Below are positions 34,757 through 43,527 of a stretch of DNA of 64,000 bases, in pieces (within the stretch, counting starts at the first letter, position 1; each line of letters begins with the position of its first letter). Made by a program: the position numbers and the translations under genes. The DNA is taken from positions 62,001 through 126,000 of the forward strand of contig NZ_FOUK01000008.1 in assembly GCF_900114845.1 (NCBI RefSeq). Direction: 5' to 3'. The DNA comes from Pimelobacter simplex (GTDB taxonomy: Bacteria; Actinomycetota; Actinomycetes; Propionibacteriales; Nocardioidaceae). Under the pieces are notes generated by a model. That model was not told where the DNA came from, did no database searches, and was given only the letters and a program-made list of their open reading frames with translations.

Positions 34757-36067
34757 ATGGTGAGCATTGCCAACGTCGGGCCAGAAGACGGGCAAGAGTT
34801 GATAGCCACCTCGGGCGACCCCATCACCGACCATGGCTTCATGGACGTCGAGGACCTCGCCGAGTCGCTGGCACAGCTCGTGCTGGCCGGCGCCGACCTC
34901 GACGAGCTCGTGGCGACCATCGGCGAGGTGCTCGAGGCCGAGGTGGCCGTCACGACCACCGACGGCCGCGAGCGCGCGGCCCGGATGGACGACGACACCC
35001 GGGCCCGGCTGGCCGACGCCGACCTGACCGACGAGACCGGCCGGCTGCGCGTCGAGTGGCTGGGGGAGTGGTTCGGCCGCGAGAACCAGCCGATCACCGG
35101 CTCCCGGATCCACCGGGTGCCGCTCGCGACGCCGACCCAGGCCCTCGGGCACCTGGTCGCCGTCGTCGCCCGCGAGCTCGGCGAGCGCGAGGTGACCGCG
35201 CTCAACCGCGCCGCCACCGCCGTCTCGCTCTCGATCACCCGCGAGCAGGCGGTCTCCGCCGTCGAGCACAAGTACCGCGGCGACTTCCTCCGCGACGTCT
35301 TCCTGGGTCGGGCCGGCTCCGAGGAGTTCGTCCGCGAGCACGTCGCCGGCTTCGGCTGGGAGCTCGGCGGCCCGCACGTCGTCGTCGTCGCCCAGATCGA
35401 CCCCGACCCCAGCGGCCAGCCGGTCGCCGTCGAGGACCAGCGCCAGTGGCAGGGCCGCTTCGCCAACGCCTGGCGCCAGGTCGCCGGCGCGGTCGACAAG
35501 GCCATGCCCATCGCCGACTTCGGCTCCGAGGTGGTCGCCGTCCTGCCCGGCGACGACGTCGCCGCCACCGCCGACCTCGTCCGCCGCCTGGTGCACGCCG
35601 TGGCCGGCGACAAGGGCGGCGGCCGGCGCCCGTTCTCGGTCGGCGTGGGCCGGGTCGCCCCGGGCCCGGCGACGCTGCCGGACAGCTACACCCAGGCCCG
35701 GCGCGCGCTCGAGGTCGGCCGCCGCTTCCGCGGGTCCAGCACGACCACGTGGTTCGACGACCTCGGCCTGCACCGGCTGATCGCGATGGTGCCCGACACC
35801 GCCGAGCTGCGCGCCTTCGCCGACGACGTCCTGGGCGAGCTGGCCGAGGCCACCGACGAGGCCGCGACCCTGCGCGAGACGCTCCAGGTGCTGCTCAACA
35901 CCAACTTCAACGTGGCCGAGGCGGCGCGCACCCAGTTCTTCCACTACAACACGATGCGCTACCGCGTCGGCAAGCTCGAGCGGCTGCTCGGACCGGTCGC
36001 CTCGGACCAGAACCTGCGCCTCGACGTCGCCGTCGCCCTCAAGGTCCTGGAGGTCGTCGGGCACTGA
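34757..36067 (+). CDS. PucR-family transcriptional regulator
   Basis: A 436-residue PucR/CdaR-type regulator. The middle part (about 150-310) is the GGDEF-like CdaR domain, and the C-terminus (about 365-430) holds the PucR helix-turn-helix: LRETLQVLLNTNFNVAEAAR, then HYNTMRYRVGKLERLLG. Members of this family control purine and other nitrogen-ring catabolism in Bacillus and actinobacteria. Of several in-frame starts I chose the ATG at 34757, placed seven bases after TATCGT. It is divergent from the transcarbamylase operon and 146 bases upstream of the permease gene, so it probably governs both arms. Confidence 0.9.
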   Translation: MVSIANVGPEDGQELIATSGDPITDHGFMDVEDLAESLAQLVLAGADLDELVATIGEVLEAEVAVTTTDGRERAARMDDDTRARLADADLTDETGRLRVEWLGEWFGRENQPITGSRIHRVPLATPTQALGHLVAVVARELGEREVTALNRAATAVSLSITREQAVSAVEHKYRGDFLRDVFLGRAGSEEFVREHVAGFGWELGGPHVVVVAQIDPDPSGQPVAVEDQRQWQGRFANAWRQVAGAVDKAMPIADFGSEVVAVLPGDDVAATADLVRRLVHAVAGDKGGGRRPFSVGVGRVAPGPATLPDSYTQARRALEVGRRFRGSSTTTWFDDLGLHRLIAMVPDTAELRAFADDVLGELAEATDEAATLRETLQVLLNTNFNVAEAARTQFFHYNTMRYRVGKLERLLGPVASDQNLRLDVAVALKVLEVVGH

Positions 36068-36213
36068 ATGCCGACCACGGCGCCTAGGGGCAACATTCGA
36101 CACCAGATCGGCATGCCTTTGGCGAAACTGGCCAGTGAGGTGTGACGTGGGCCTCAATAGGTTGGTCCCTCTGGGCTCGTCCAGGAGGCAGCCCCGAAGG
36201 AGGAGGACTCAGC

Positions 36214-37578
36214 ATGTCGATGTTCAAGTGGGAGGTAGTCGACCCGGCTCCCGGTGAGCCGGTCGCGCCCCACCAGCGGCTCCCGTGGGGCCGCACCATC
36301 GGACTGGGCGCGCAGCACGTCGTTGCGATGTTCGGTGCGACGTTCGTGTTCCCGCTCGTCATGGGCCTGGACGCGAACCTGGCCATCATGTTCTCGGGTG
36401 TCTGCACGATCGGCTTCCTGCTGATCTGCAACAACAAGGTTCCCAGCTACCTCGGTACGAGCGCCTCGTTCGTCGCCGGTGTCGCTGCGATCCGTGCACA
36501 GGGCGGCGACTCCGCCGACGTGACCGGCGCGATCATGGTCTCGGGCCTCGTGCTCGTCGTCATCGGTGTCGCCGTGCACTTCGCCGGCGCCGGCCTGATC
36601 CACAAGATCCTGCCGCCGGCGGTGACCGGTGCCGTGGTCATGCTGATCGGCTTCAACCTGGCGCCGGTCGTCGCGGGCGTCTACTGGCCCCAGGACCAGT
36701 GGATCGCGCTGCTCACCGCCGCGTTCCTGGTCTGCGCCTCGGTGCTGCTCCCGGGCTTCTGGTCCCGGATCGCGGTCTTCCTGGCGCTGATCTTCGGCTT
36801 CGTGGCCTCGATCTTCGCCGACAAGATCTTCGGCTCGATCACCTCGATCACCGGCAGCAGCAACGGCGTCGCGGTCGAGCACGACCGCGTCTCGTGGGAC
36901 CTGGTCGGCAAGGCTGACTGGATCGGCTTCCCGAGCGGCAAGCTCGCCGACGGCGTCTCGGTCATCCACGGCCCGAGCCTGTCGATGACGTTCATCCTCC
37001 TCGTGCTGCCGGGCGTCATCGCGCTCATCGCCGAGAACACCGGCCACGTCAAGGCCGTCGCCGAGATGACCGGCGACAACCTCGACCCCTACATGGGTCG
37101 CGCCATCGGTGCCGACGGTCTGGCCACCGCCTTCGCGAGCGCCTTCGGCGGCTCGCCCACGACGACGTACGCCGAGAACATCGGCGTCATGGGTGCCACC
37201 AAGGTCTACTCGACCGCGGCCTACTACGTCGCCGGCATCGTCGCCATCCTGCTCGGTCTGTGCCCGAAGTTCGGGGCCATCGTGAACGCCACCCCCGGCG
37301 GCGTCCTCGGCGGCATCACCGTCGTCCTGTACGGCATGATCGGACTGGTCGGCGCCAAGATCTGGGTCGAGAACCGTGTCGACTTCGGCGACCCGGTCAA
37401 CATGGTCGGCCTCGCGGCCGGCCTGATCGCCGGCATCGGCGGCGTCTCGCTCAAGATCACCGACGACTTCCAGCTGGGTGGCATCGCCCTCGGCACGATC
37501 CTCGTCATCGTCTTCTTCCACGCTGTCAACCGCCGCAAGGCGGAACTCGGATCAGGTGAGGTGACCAAGAGGCTGTGA
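36214..37578 (+). CDS. NCS2-family uracil/xanthine permease
   Basis: A 454-residue NCS2 carrier with about twelve to fourteen membrane segments. The conserved parts are QHVVAMFGATFVFPLVMGLD at the start, the substrate-binding region ALIAENTGHVKAVAEMTGDN with its key Glu, and FGGSPTTTYAENIGVMGATK. These fit the UraA/RutG branch (uracil/pyrimidine) somewhat better than the urate/xanthine branch, where QNNG-type motifs are usual. AAGGAGGAGG precedes the ATG. It heads the catabolic operon and overlaps the next gene by four bases (GTGA). Likely role: uptake of uracil or a related pyrimidine. Confidence 0.92.
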   Translation: MSMFKWEVVDPAPGEPVAPHQRLPWGRTIGLGAQHVVAMFGATFVFPLVMGLDANLAIMFSGVCTIGFLLICNNKVPSYLGTSASFVAGVAAIRAQGGDSADVTGAIMVSGLVLVVIGVAVHFAGAGLIHKILPPAVTGAVVMLIGFNLAPVVAGVYWPQDQWIALLTAAFLVCASVLLPGFWSRIAVFLALIFGFVASIFADKIFGSITSITGSSNGVAVEHDRVSWDLVGKADWIGFPSGKLADGVSVIHGPSLSMTFILLVLPGVIALIAENTGHVKAVAEMTGDNLDPYMGRAIGADGLATAFASAFGGSPTTTYAENIGVMGATKVYSTAAYYVAGIVAILLGLCPKFGAIVNATPGGVLGGITVVLYGMIGLVGAKIWVENRVDFGDPVNMVGLAAGLIAGIGGVSLKITDDFQLGGIALGTILVIVFFHAVNRRKAELGSGEVTKRL

Positions 37579-38444
37579 AGCCCGCACCGTTCGACTACGT
37601 CCGGCCGGGGTCCCTGGAGGAAGCCCTCCAGGCCCTGGCCGGGCATCCGGAGGCCAAGGTCCTCGCCGGAGGCCAGAGCCTCGTGCCGCTGCTCTCCATG
37701 CGGCTCGCGGCTCCGGCCGTCCTCGTGGACATCAACGAGCTGCCGGACCTCGACCACGTCAACGTCGGCGCCGACGGCGTCCGGGTGGGTGCGCTCGCCC
37801 GGCACGCCCAGGTGCTCGCCGACGCCGACGTGGCGCGGGTCCAGCCGCTGGTGACGAAGGCGCTCGCCAACGTCGCCCACGCGACCATCCGCAACCGCGG
37901 GACGACGGTCGGCTCGCTGGTCCACGCCGACGCGGCGGCCGAGATGCCGATGGTGCTGCAGCTGCTGGGCGGCTCCCTCGACGTGGTCGGACCGCAGGGG
38001 CGCCGGACCATCCCGGTCGAGGAGCTCTACGTCGGCCCGCTCGAGTCGAGCCTGCACCACGACGAGATCGCCGTCGAGGCGTTCTTCCCGGCGCTCGCCG
38101 CCGGCACGGGCGTCGCCTTCGAGGAGATCGCCCGCCGGCACGGCGACTACGCCATGTGCGGTGTCGCGGCCGTCGTCACCGTCGACGGCGAGCGGGTGGT
38201 CGCGGCCAAGGCCGGCTACCTCTCCGTCTCCGACATCCCGGCCGTGGTCGACCTGACCGAGGCGCTCGACGGCGAGATGACCAACGCGTCGCTGGCGCGG
38301 GCGGCCGACGCGGCGCTCGCCGTCCTCGAGCCGGAGACCGACATCCACGCCACGGCCGACTACCGCGCGCACCTCGCCCGGGTGCTCACCGCGCGGGTCG
38401 TCTCCGCGGCCTACCAGAACGCTCGTGAGGAGCAGCAGTCGTGA
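37575..38444 (+). CDS. Molybdenum hydroxylase, FAD-binding medium subunit
   Basis: A 289-residue FAD subunit of the xanthine dehydrogenase/CO dehydrogenase family. The FAD-binding loops are LAGGQSLVPLLSMRL (about 31-45) and TIRNRGTTVGSLVHADAAAE; a CO-dehydrogenase flavoprotein C-terminal domain follows. It passes electrons from the iron-sulfur subunit to the final acceptor. Coupled at both ends (GTGA overlaps) to the permease and the 2Fe-2S subunit. In Rhodococcus, uracil/thymine dehydrogenase has this three-subunit make-up, which supports the pyrimidine assignment here. Confidence 0.93.
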   Translation: MKPAPFDYVRPGSLEEALQALAGHPEAKVLAGGQSLVPLLSMRLAAPAVLVDINELPDLDHVNVGADGVRVGALARHAQVLADADVARVQPLVTKALANVAHATIRNRGTTVGSLVHADAAAEMPMVLQLLGGSLDVVGPQGRRTIPVEELYVGPLESSLHHDEIAVEAFFPALAAGTGVAFEEIARRHGDYAMCGVAAVVTVDGERVVAAKAGYLSVSDIPAVVDLTEALDGEMTNASLARAADAALAVLEPETDIHATADYRAHLARVLTARVVSAAYQNAREEQQS

Positions 38445-38938
38445 CCGAGCAGATCCACGAGATCCGGCTGACCGTCAACGGCGTCGAGCACGAGACGGCC
38501 GTGCCCGCCCGGCGGCTGCTCTCCGACGCGCTGCGCCACGACCTCGGCCTGACCGGCACCCACGTCGGCTGCGAGCACGGCGTCTGCGGTGCCTGCACCG
38601 TCCTGGTCGACGGCCAGCCGATGCGCAGCTGCCTCATGTTCGCGGTCTCGGCCGCGGGCCACGAGGTCACCACCGTCGAGGGTCTCGAGAACCCCGACGG
38701 CACGCTCGGCCCGGTGCAGCAGGCGTTCCGCGAGTGCCACGGCCTGCAGTGCGGCTTCTGCACGCCGGGCTTCCTCACCACGATCACCGCCGGCATCGCC
38801 GAGAACCCCGAGCCCACCGAGGACGAGGCCCGCGACATGATCGCCGGCAACCTCTGCCGCTGCACGGGCTACCAGAACATCGTCAAGGCGGTCTGCCGCG
38901 CAGCCGAGCTGGCCCGCGAGAGCGAGGACGTCCAGTGA
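38441..38938 (+). CDS. Molybdenum hydroxylase, 2Fe-2S small subunit
   Basis: A 165-residue subunit with two [2Fe-2S] clusters. Cluster one, of plant-ferredoxin type, is ligated by Cys44, Cys49, Cys52 and Cys64; cluster two by Cys104, Cys107, Cys139 and Cys141 (QCGFCTPG, then CRCTGYQNIVKAV). All eight ligands are present. The start and stop overlap the neighbouring subunit genes, so the three are made together. It carries electrons from the molybdenum site to FAD. Confidence 0.96.
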   Translation: MTEQIHEIRLTVNGVEHETAVPARRLLSDALRHDLGLTGTHVGCEHGVCGACTVLVDGQPMRSCLMFAVSAAGHEVTTVEGLENPDGTLGPVQQAFRECHGLQCGFCTPGFLTTITAGIAENPEPTEDEARDMIAGNLCRCTGYQNIVKAVCRAAELARESEDVQ

Positions 38939-41313
38939 CCACCAAGATGATGGGCGCCAAGGTCCAGCGCGTCGAGGACGAGCGGCTGGTCCGCGGCACC
39001 GGGCGCTACGTCGACGACGTGGCGCTCGACGCGCTGCACACCGCCGTCCTGCGCAGCCCCCACGCGCACGCCCGGATCGTCTCGATCGACGTCGACGCCG
39101 TGCTCGACGTCGAGGGCGTCCACGCCGTGTGGACCTACGACGACCTCGAGGGCGCGATGGCCGAGCCGCTGCCGCTGCTCATCCCGCACCCCACGCTGAC
39201 CCAGGGCCGCACCCAGTACGCGCTGGCCAAGGACGAGGTCAACTACGTCGGCGAGGCGATCGCCTTCGTCGTCGCCGACGACCGCTACATCGCCGAGGAC
39301 GCGCTCGCCCGGATCGCCGTGGAGTTCGAGCTGCTGCCCGCCGTCGTCGGCGTCGAGGCCGCGCGCGAGGCCGCGAACCTGGTCCACGACGACGTCCCCG
39401 GCAACGTGGCCGCACGCATGGAGCAGTCCAACGGCGACGCCGCCGCGGCCATCGCCGCCGCGCCCCACACGCTCTCGCTCGACCTCAAGATCGAGCGCAG
39501 CGCCTGCATGCCGATGGAGGGTCGCGGCACCGTCGCGCGCTGGGACCCCGACCAGAACCGGCTGCAGGTGTGGACCTCCACGCAGACCTCCACCGGCGTC
39601 CGCGCCGCCGTCGCGGCCAAGCTCGGCCTCGACCTCGGCCAGGTCGACGTCATCACGCCCGACGTGGGCGGCGGCTTCGGCGTCAAGATCGTGCACCCGT
39701 GGCCCGAGGAGCTCCTCGTCCCGCTCGCCGCGCAGAAGCTCGGCCGCGCGGTGAAGTTCACCGAGGACCGGCGCGAGCACTTCATCTCCTCGGCCCACGA
39801 GCGGGCGCAGGTGCACCACGTCGAGGTCGGCTTCGACGACGAGGGCCGTGTGCTCGGGCTCGACGTCCGCTTCTGGCACGACCACGGCGCCTACACGCCG
39901 TACGGGCTGATCGTCCCGATCATCACCTCGACCCAGCTGCTCGGCCCCTACAAGCCGGGCGCCTACCACGTGCAGTTCGACTCGCTCTACACGAACACGG
40001 TCATCGTGACGCCCTACCGCGGCGCCGGCCGGCCGCAGGGCTGCTTCGTGATGGAGCGGACGATGGACGCGATCGCCGCCGAGCTCGGCAAGGACCGCGC
40101 CGACGTCCGCGCAGTCAACTTCATCCAGCCCGACGAGTTCCCCTACGACCAGGGCCTGATCTTCCAGGACGGTCGCGAGCTCAAGTACGACTCCGGCGAC
40201 TACCCGGCGATGCTCGACAAGATCAAGGAGCTCGTCGACTGGGACAACTTCGAGTCGTTCCGCGAGGCGAAGGCCGCCGAGGGCAAGCGAGTCGGCCTCG
40301 GCCTGGCCTGCTACGTCGAGGGCACCGGCGTCGGCCCCTACGAGGGCGCGCACGTGCACATCGAGACGTCCGGCAAGGTCAAGGTCGCCACCGGCCTCAC
40401 CTCGCAGGGCCAGGGCCACCAGACCGCGTTCGCGCAGATCGTGGCCGACGAGCTCGGCGTTCGCTTCGAGGACGTCGAGATCACCACGGGCGACACCCGC
40501 CGGATGGCCTACGCCGTGGGCACCTTCGCCTCCCGCGCCGCCGTGATGAGCGGCTCGGCGATCCACCTGGCCGCCAAGCGTGCCAAGGAGAAGGCGCTCC
40601 GCATCGCGGCCGACGCGCTCGAGGCCGACATCGACGACCTCGAGATCGTCGACGGCGTCGTCAGCGTCAAGGGCACCGACTCGTCCATCCCGCTCGGCAC
40701 GATCGCCGTCCTGTCCAACCCGCTGCGCTACGCCTTCGACGAGGCGTCCAAGGCGGCCACGCAGTTCAACGTCGGCGACCCGACGAAGCCGCCGGTCGCC
40801 GAGGACGACGAGCCGGGCCTCGAGGGCAAGGACTTCTACTCGCCGCCGCGCTCGACGTTCGCCTCCGGCATGCACGCCGTGATCGTCGAGACCGACGTCG
40901 AGACCGCCGAGATCCGGATCCTCAAGTACGCCGTCGTCCACGACTGCGGACACCTGATCAACCCGATGATCGTCGAGGGCCAGATCCACGGCGGTGTCGC
41001 GCAGGGTGTCGGCGGTGCGCTCTACGAGCGGATGGCCTACGACGAGTCCGGGCAGCTGCTCAACGCCTCGTTCATGGACTTCCTCATGCCCTACGTCACC
41101 GAGGTGCCCGAGAGCATCGAGATCGACCACCTGGAGACCCCGTCTCCGCTCAACCCGCTCGGCATCAAGGGCGCGGGCGAGGCCGGCGTGATCCCCGGGT
41201 CCGCCGCGTTCGCCGCCGCCATCGAGGACGCCGAGCGCCTCACCATCACCGCCATGCCCATCTCGCCGTCGGAGCTCTTCGCGCTCCGTGCGGCCCAGAA
41301 GGAGTCGAAGTGA
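38935..41313 (+). CDS. Molybdenum hydroxylase, large molybdopterin-binding subunit
   Basis: A 792-residue catalytic subunit of the xanthine dehydrogenase family. The cofactor-binding loop GGGFGVK is at 245-251 and the active-site base Glu749 lies in GIKGAGEAG. The CO-dehydrogenase active-site loop with its Cys is not seen, so this is a hydroxylase of N-heterocycles or a similar substrate, not a CO dehydrogenase. Coupled by GTGA to the 2Fe-2S subunit and by GTGA to the CoxG-like gene. With a uracil-type permease upstream and barbiturase downstream in the same run, hydroxylation of uracil to barbiturate (thymine to 5-methylbarbiturate) is the best guess. Confidence 0.93.
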   Translation: MTTKMMGAKVQRVEDERLVRGTGRYVDDVALDALHTAVLRSPHAHARIVSIDVDAVLDVEGVHAVWTYDDLEGAMAEPLPLLIPHPTLTQGRTQYALAKDEVNYVGEAIAFVVADDRYIAEDALARIAVEFELLPAVVGVEAAREAANLVHDDVPGNVAARMEQSNGDAAAAIAAAPHTLSLDLKIERSACMPMEGRGTVARWDPDQNRLQVWTSTQTSTGVRAAVAAKLGLDLGQVDVITPDVGGGFGVKIVHPWPEELLVPLAAQKLGRAVKFTEDRREHFISSAHERAQVHHVEVGFDDEGRVLGLDVRFWHDHGAYTPYGLIVPIITSTQLLGPYKPGAYHVQFDSLYTNTVIVTPYRGAGRPQGCFVMERTMDAIAAELGKDRADVRAVNFIQPDEFPYDQGLIFQDGRELKYDSGDYPAMLDKIKELVDWDNFESFREAKAAEGKRVGLGLACYVEGTGVGPYEGAHVHIETSGKVKVATGLTSQGQGHQTAFAQIVADELGVRFEDVEITTGDTRRMAYAVGTFASRAAVMSGSAIHLAAKRAKEKALRIAADALEADIDDLEIVDGVVSVKGTDSSIPLGTIAVLSNPLRYAFDEASKAATQFNVGDPTKPPVAEDDEPGLEGKDFYSPPRSTFASGMHAVIVETDVETAEIRILKYAVVHDCGHLINPMIVEGQIHGGVAQGVGGALYERMAYDESGQLLNASFMDFLMPYVTEVPESIEIDHLETPSPLNPLGIKGAGEAGVIPGSAAFAAAIEDAERLTITAMPISPSELFALRAAQKESK

Positions 41314-41945
41314 AGATCTCCGGTCAGAACACCATCGCCGCCCCCGTCGAGAAGGTCTGGGACGCGATCTTGGACCCGCGGGTCCTCGTGGCGACGATCC
41401 CCGGCTGCGAGCAGCTCGAGGCGACCGGTGAGAACGCCTACGCGATGACGGTCAGCGCCGGCGTCGCGGCGATCAAGGGCACCTACTCGGGCTCCTGCGT
41501 GCTCGAGGACCTCCGCAAGGGCGAGGGCCTCACCATGAAGCTCAAGGGCGCCGGCGCGCCGGGCACCATCGACGCGACGGTCCTGGTGACCTTCGCCGGC
41601 TCCGGTGACGAGACGGTCCTGTCGTACGACGCGGACGCCGTCGTCGGCGGCATGATCGGCGGCGTGGGCCAGCGGATGCTGACCAGCGTCTCGCGCCGGA
41701 TGGCGGCCGAGTTCTTCGGCAACGTCGAGAAGGTCATCGCCAACGGCCTGCCGGCCGAGGTGGCCGCTGCCGAGCCGACGGTGTCGGCCGAAGGGGCGCC
41801 GGTGTTCGCGGCTGCTCCGAAGGCCGCGCGCGCCGGCGCCGGTGCCGCTGTGGGTGGCGAGTCGTTCCTCATGGGCGTCGCGGTCGGTGGCGGGCTCGTG
41901 CTCGCCGGCGTGATCGTGGGCGGGCTGCTGGGCCGCCGGCGATGA
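41310..41945 (+). CDS. CoxG-like SRPBCC protein with a C-terminal membrane anchor
   Basis: A 211-residue protein. Residues 1-150 are the CoxG/SRPBCC domain: IAAPVEKVWDAILDPRVLVATIPGCE, then FAGSGDETVLSYDADAVVGG and an ending RRMAAEFFGNVEK. After an Ala-rich linker, a single hydrophobic helix (about 186-208) ends in GRRR, so it is a C-tail membrane anchor. CoxG-like proteins accompany many molybdenum hydroxylases and are thought to recruit the enzyme to the membrane. AGAAGGAG precedes the GTG start, which overlaps the large-subunit gene. The stop overlaps the amidase start. Confidence 0.87.
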   Translation: MKISGQNTIAAPVEKVWDAILDPRVLVATIPGCEQLEATGENAYAMTVSAGVAAIKGTYSGSCVLEDLRKGEGLTMKLKGAGAPGTIDATVLVTFAGSGDETVLSYDADAVVGGMIGGVGQRMLTSVSRRMAAEFFGNVEKVIANGLPAEVAAAEPTVSAEGAPVFAAAPKAARAGAGAAVGGESFLMGVAVGGGLVLAGVIVGGLLGRRR

Positions 41946-43342
41946 CGTCCGGCACCTCGCTCTCGGTCGACTCGACCGCGCGCGAGCAGGCGGCCGCCGT
42001 CCGTCGTCGGGAGGTGTCGGCGCGCGAGCTGCTCGACCTCCACCTCGAGCGGATCGCCGCCCGCAACCCCGAGCTCAACGCGATCGTCTCGCTCGACGAG
42101 TCGCGAGCTCGCGCGGGTGCTGCTGCGGCCGACGAGCTGCTCGCCTCGGGTGCCGAGGTCGGTCCGCTGCACGGACTGCCGTTCGCGTTCAAGGACACCC
42201 ACGCGGTGGGCGGCTGGCGGACGACGTACGGATCGCCGGTGATGGCGGCCAACGTTCCCGAGCACGACGAGCTCATCGTCGAACGGGTGCGCGCCGCCGG
42301 CGCCGTGACCATCGGCAAGACCAACGTCCCCGAGTTCGCGGCCGGCTCCCACACGTTCAACCCGGTCTTCGGCACCACCCTCAACCCGGTCGACCCCACC
42401 CGCTCCGCGGGCGGGTCCAGCGGGGGAGCGGCGTGCGCCCTGGCGGCCGGCATGGTGCCCCTCGCCGACGGCTCCGACATGGGCGGCTCCTTGCGCAACC
42501 CGGCGTCCTTCTGCGGCGTCGTCGGCATGCGCCCGAGCCTCGGCCGGGTGCCCGAGTGGCCGCTCTACAACCAGTGGGAGACCACCTCCGTCGGCGGCCC
42601 GATGGCCCGCAACGTCGGCGATCTCGCGCTCCTGCTCTCGGTCATGGCCGGACCCGACCCGCGCGCCCCCCAGGCCCTCGGTGACCCCGGCGCTGTCTTC
42701 GCGGCGCCGGTCGCCGCGTCGCTGGCCGGGCTGCGGGTGGCGCTGAGCGTCGACCTGGCCGGCGCGATCGACGTCGACCACGAAGTGGCCGCCGTCGTCG
42801 AGGCGGCCGGCGCCGCCCTGGCCTCGGCGGGGGCCTCGGTCTCCGGTGCCGCGCCCGACCTGTCCCTCGCCGACGACACCTTCCGGACCCTGCGCGCCTG
42901 GCACTTCCAGGCCAAGCTCGGCCGCTTGCTCGCGGCGCACCCCGACTCGTTCAAGCAGTCGCTGGCCGACAACATCCGCGCCGGCGAGTCGCTCACCGGA
43001 GCCGACGTGGCCCGCGCCTACACCCAGCGCACCGCCCTGTCCGAGACGATGCGGTCGTTCTTCGGCTCGTACGACGTCCTGGTGCTCCCGGTCTCCCAGG
43101 TCCCGCCGTTCCCGGCGACCCAGGAGTTCCCGACCGAGATCAACGGCAAGCCCATGGCGACCTACCTCGACTGGATGCGCTCGGCGTACTTCATCACCGT
43201 CACCGGCTGCCCGGCCATCTCGGTGCCGTTCGGCACGACGTCGTCCGGCCTGCCCGTCGGCGTCCAGATCGTCGCGCGCCACGGCGCCGACCTCCGCCTG
43301 CTCGAGGTCGCCGCCGCCGTCGAGGCCCTGGCCGCTCGTTAA
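41942..43342 (+). CDS. Amidase-signature family amidohydrolase
   Basis: A 466-residue amidase-signature enzyme with the full Ser-cisSer-Lys triad: Lys84 (FAFKD), cis-Ser159/160 in GGSSGG, and nucleophile Ser183 in GSDMGGSLRNPA. The family hydrolyses amides to acid and ammonia and includes malonamidase E2, which cleaves malonamate. That substrate would be the product of a ureidomalonate transcarbamylase, so this gene may supply the last step to malonate; direct ureidomalonate hydrolysis is the alternative. It is coupled to the CoxG gene and is the last gene before a 467-base gap. Confidence 0.9.
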   Translation: MTSGTSLSVDSTAREQAAAVRRREVSARELLDLHLERIAARNPELNAIVSLDESRARAGAAAADELLASGAEVGPLHGLPFAFKDTHAVGGWRTTYGSPVMAANVPEHDELIVERVRAAGAVTIGKTNVPEFAAGSHTFNPVFGTTLNPVDPTRSAGGSSGGAACALAAGMVPLADGSDMGGSLRNPASFCGVVGMRPSLGRVPEWPLYNQWETTSVGGPMARNVGDLALLLSVMAGPDPRAPQALGDPGAVFAAPVAASLAGLRVALSVDLAGAIDVDHEVAAVVEAAGAALASAGASVSGAAPDLSLADDTFRTLRAWHFQAKLGRLLAAHPDSFKQSLADNIRAGESLTGADVARAYTQRTALSETMRSFFGSYDVLVLPVSQVPPFPATQEFPTEINGKPMATYLDWMRSAYFITVTGCPAISVPFGTTSSGLPVGVQIVARHGADLRLLEVAAAVEALAAR

Positions 43343-43348
43343 CCCCCG

Positions 43349-43413
43349 CCGAAGTAGCAGGGTTCGACCCTCGAAGTCGCAGGGTTGGGCGCTCGAGGGT
43401 GCACGGTTGGGCC
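43349..43413. repeat. Three tandem copies of a 22-base intergenic repeat
   Basis: Copies start near 43349 (CCGAAGTAGCAGGGTTCGACC), 43370 (CTCGAAGTCGCAGGGTTGGG) and 43392 (CTCGAGGGTGCACGGTTGGG), each about 21-22 bases and increasingly degenerate. The core CGAAGTnGCnGGGTT matches the unit found twice at 30902-30945. It begins six bases after the amidase stop. Spacers are absent, so this is not CRISPR. Confidence 0.7.
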
Positions 43414-43468
43414 GGTCGGGCGCTGGTGAGGGTGGTTGCGGTGGCGGCCGCGCTTAGCCGACCGTCTC

Positions 43469-43527
43469 CCGCCGTCAAGGAGGCCTTCGGCCCCGCTGCG
43501 CGGCGCCTACGGCGTCCTTGACTGCGG
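43469..43527. repeat. REP-like hairpin after the amidase gene
   Basis: CCGCCGTCAAGGA (43469-43481) pairs with TCCTTGACTGCGG (43515-43527), 12 of 13 positions. The loop of 33 bases itself contains a small GGCC-TTC-GGCC hairpin and the palindrome GGCGCC. The shape fits a REP-like element or a factor-independent terminator for the permease-to-amidase operon. Confidence 0.6.

Noticed and set aside
38869..41130. A 753-codon minus-strand open frame opposite the Mo-hydroxylase large subunit
   Set aside because: The plus-strand protein has complete cofactor and active-site motifs; the opposite frame has none.
38935..41313. Aerobic CO dehydrogenase large subunit
   Set aside because: The genes are annotated easily as CoxL/M/S relatives, but the CoxL active-site Cys loop is not seen and the permease and barbiturase neighbours point to a heterocycle hydroxylase.
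43349..43413. CRISPR-like tandem repeats
   Set aside because: The 21-22 base units follow each other without unique spacers, diverge from copy to copy, and no cas genes are nearby.
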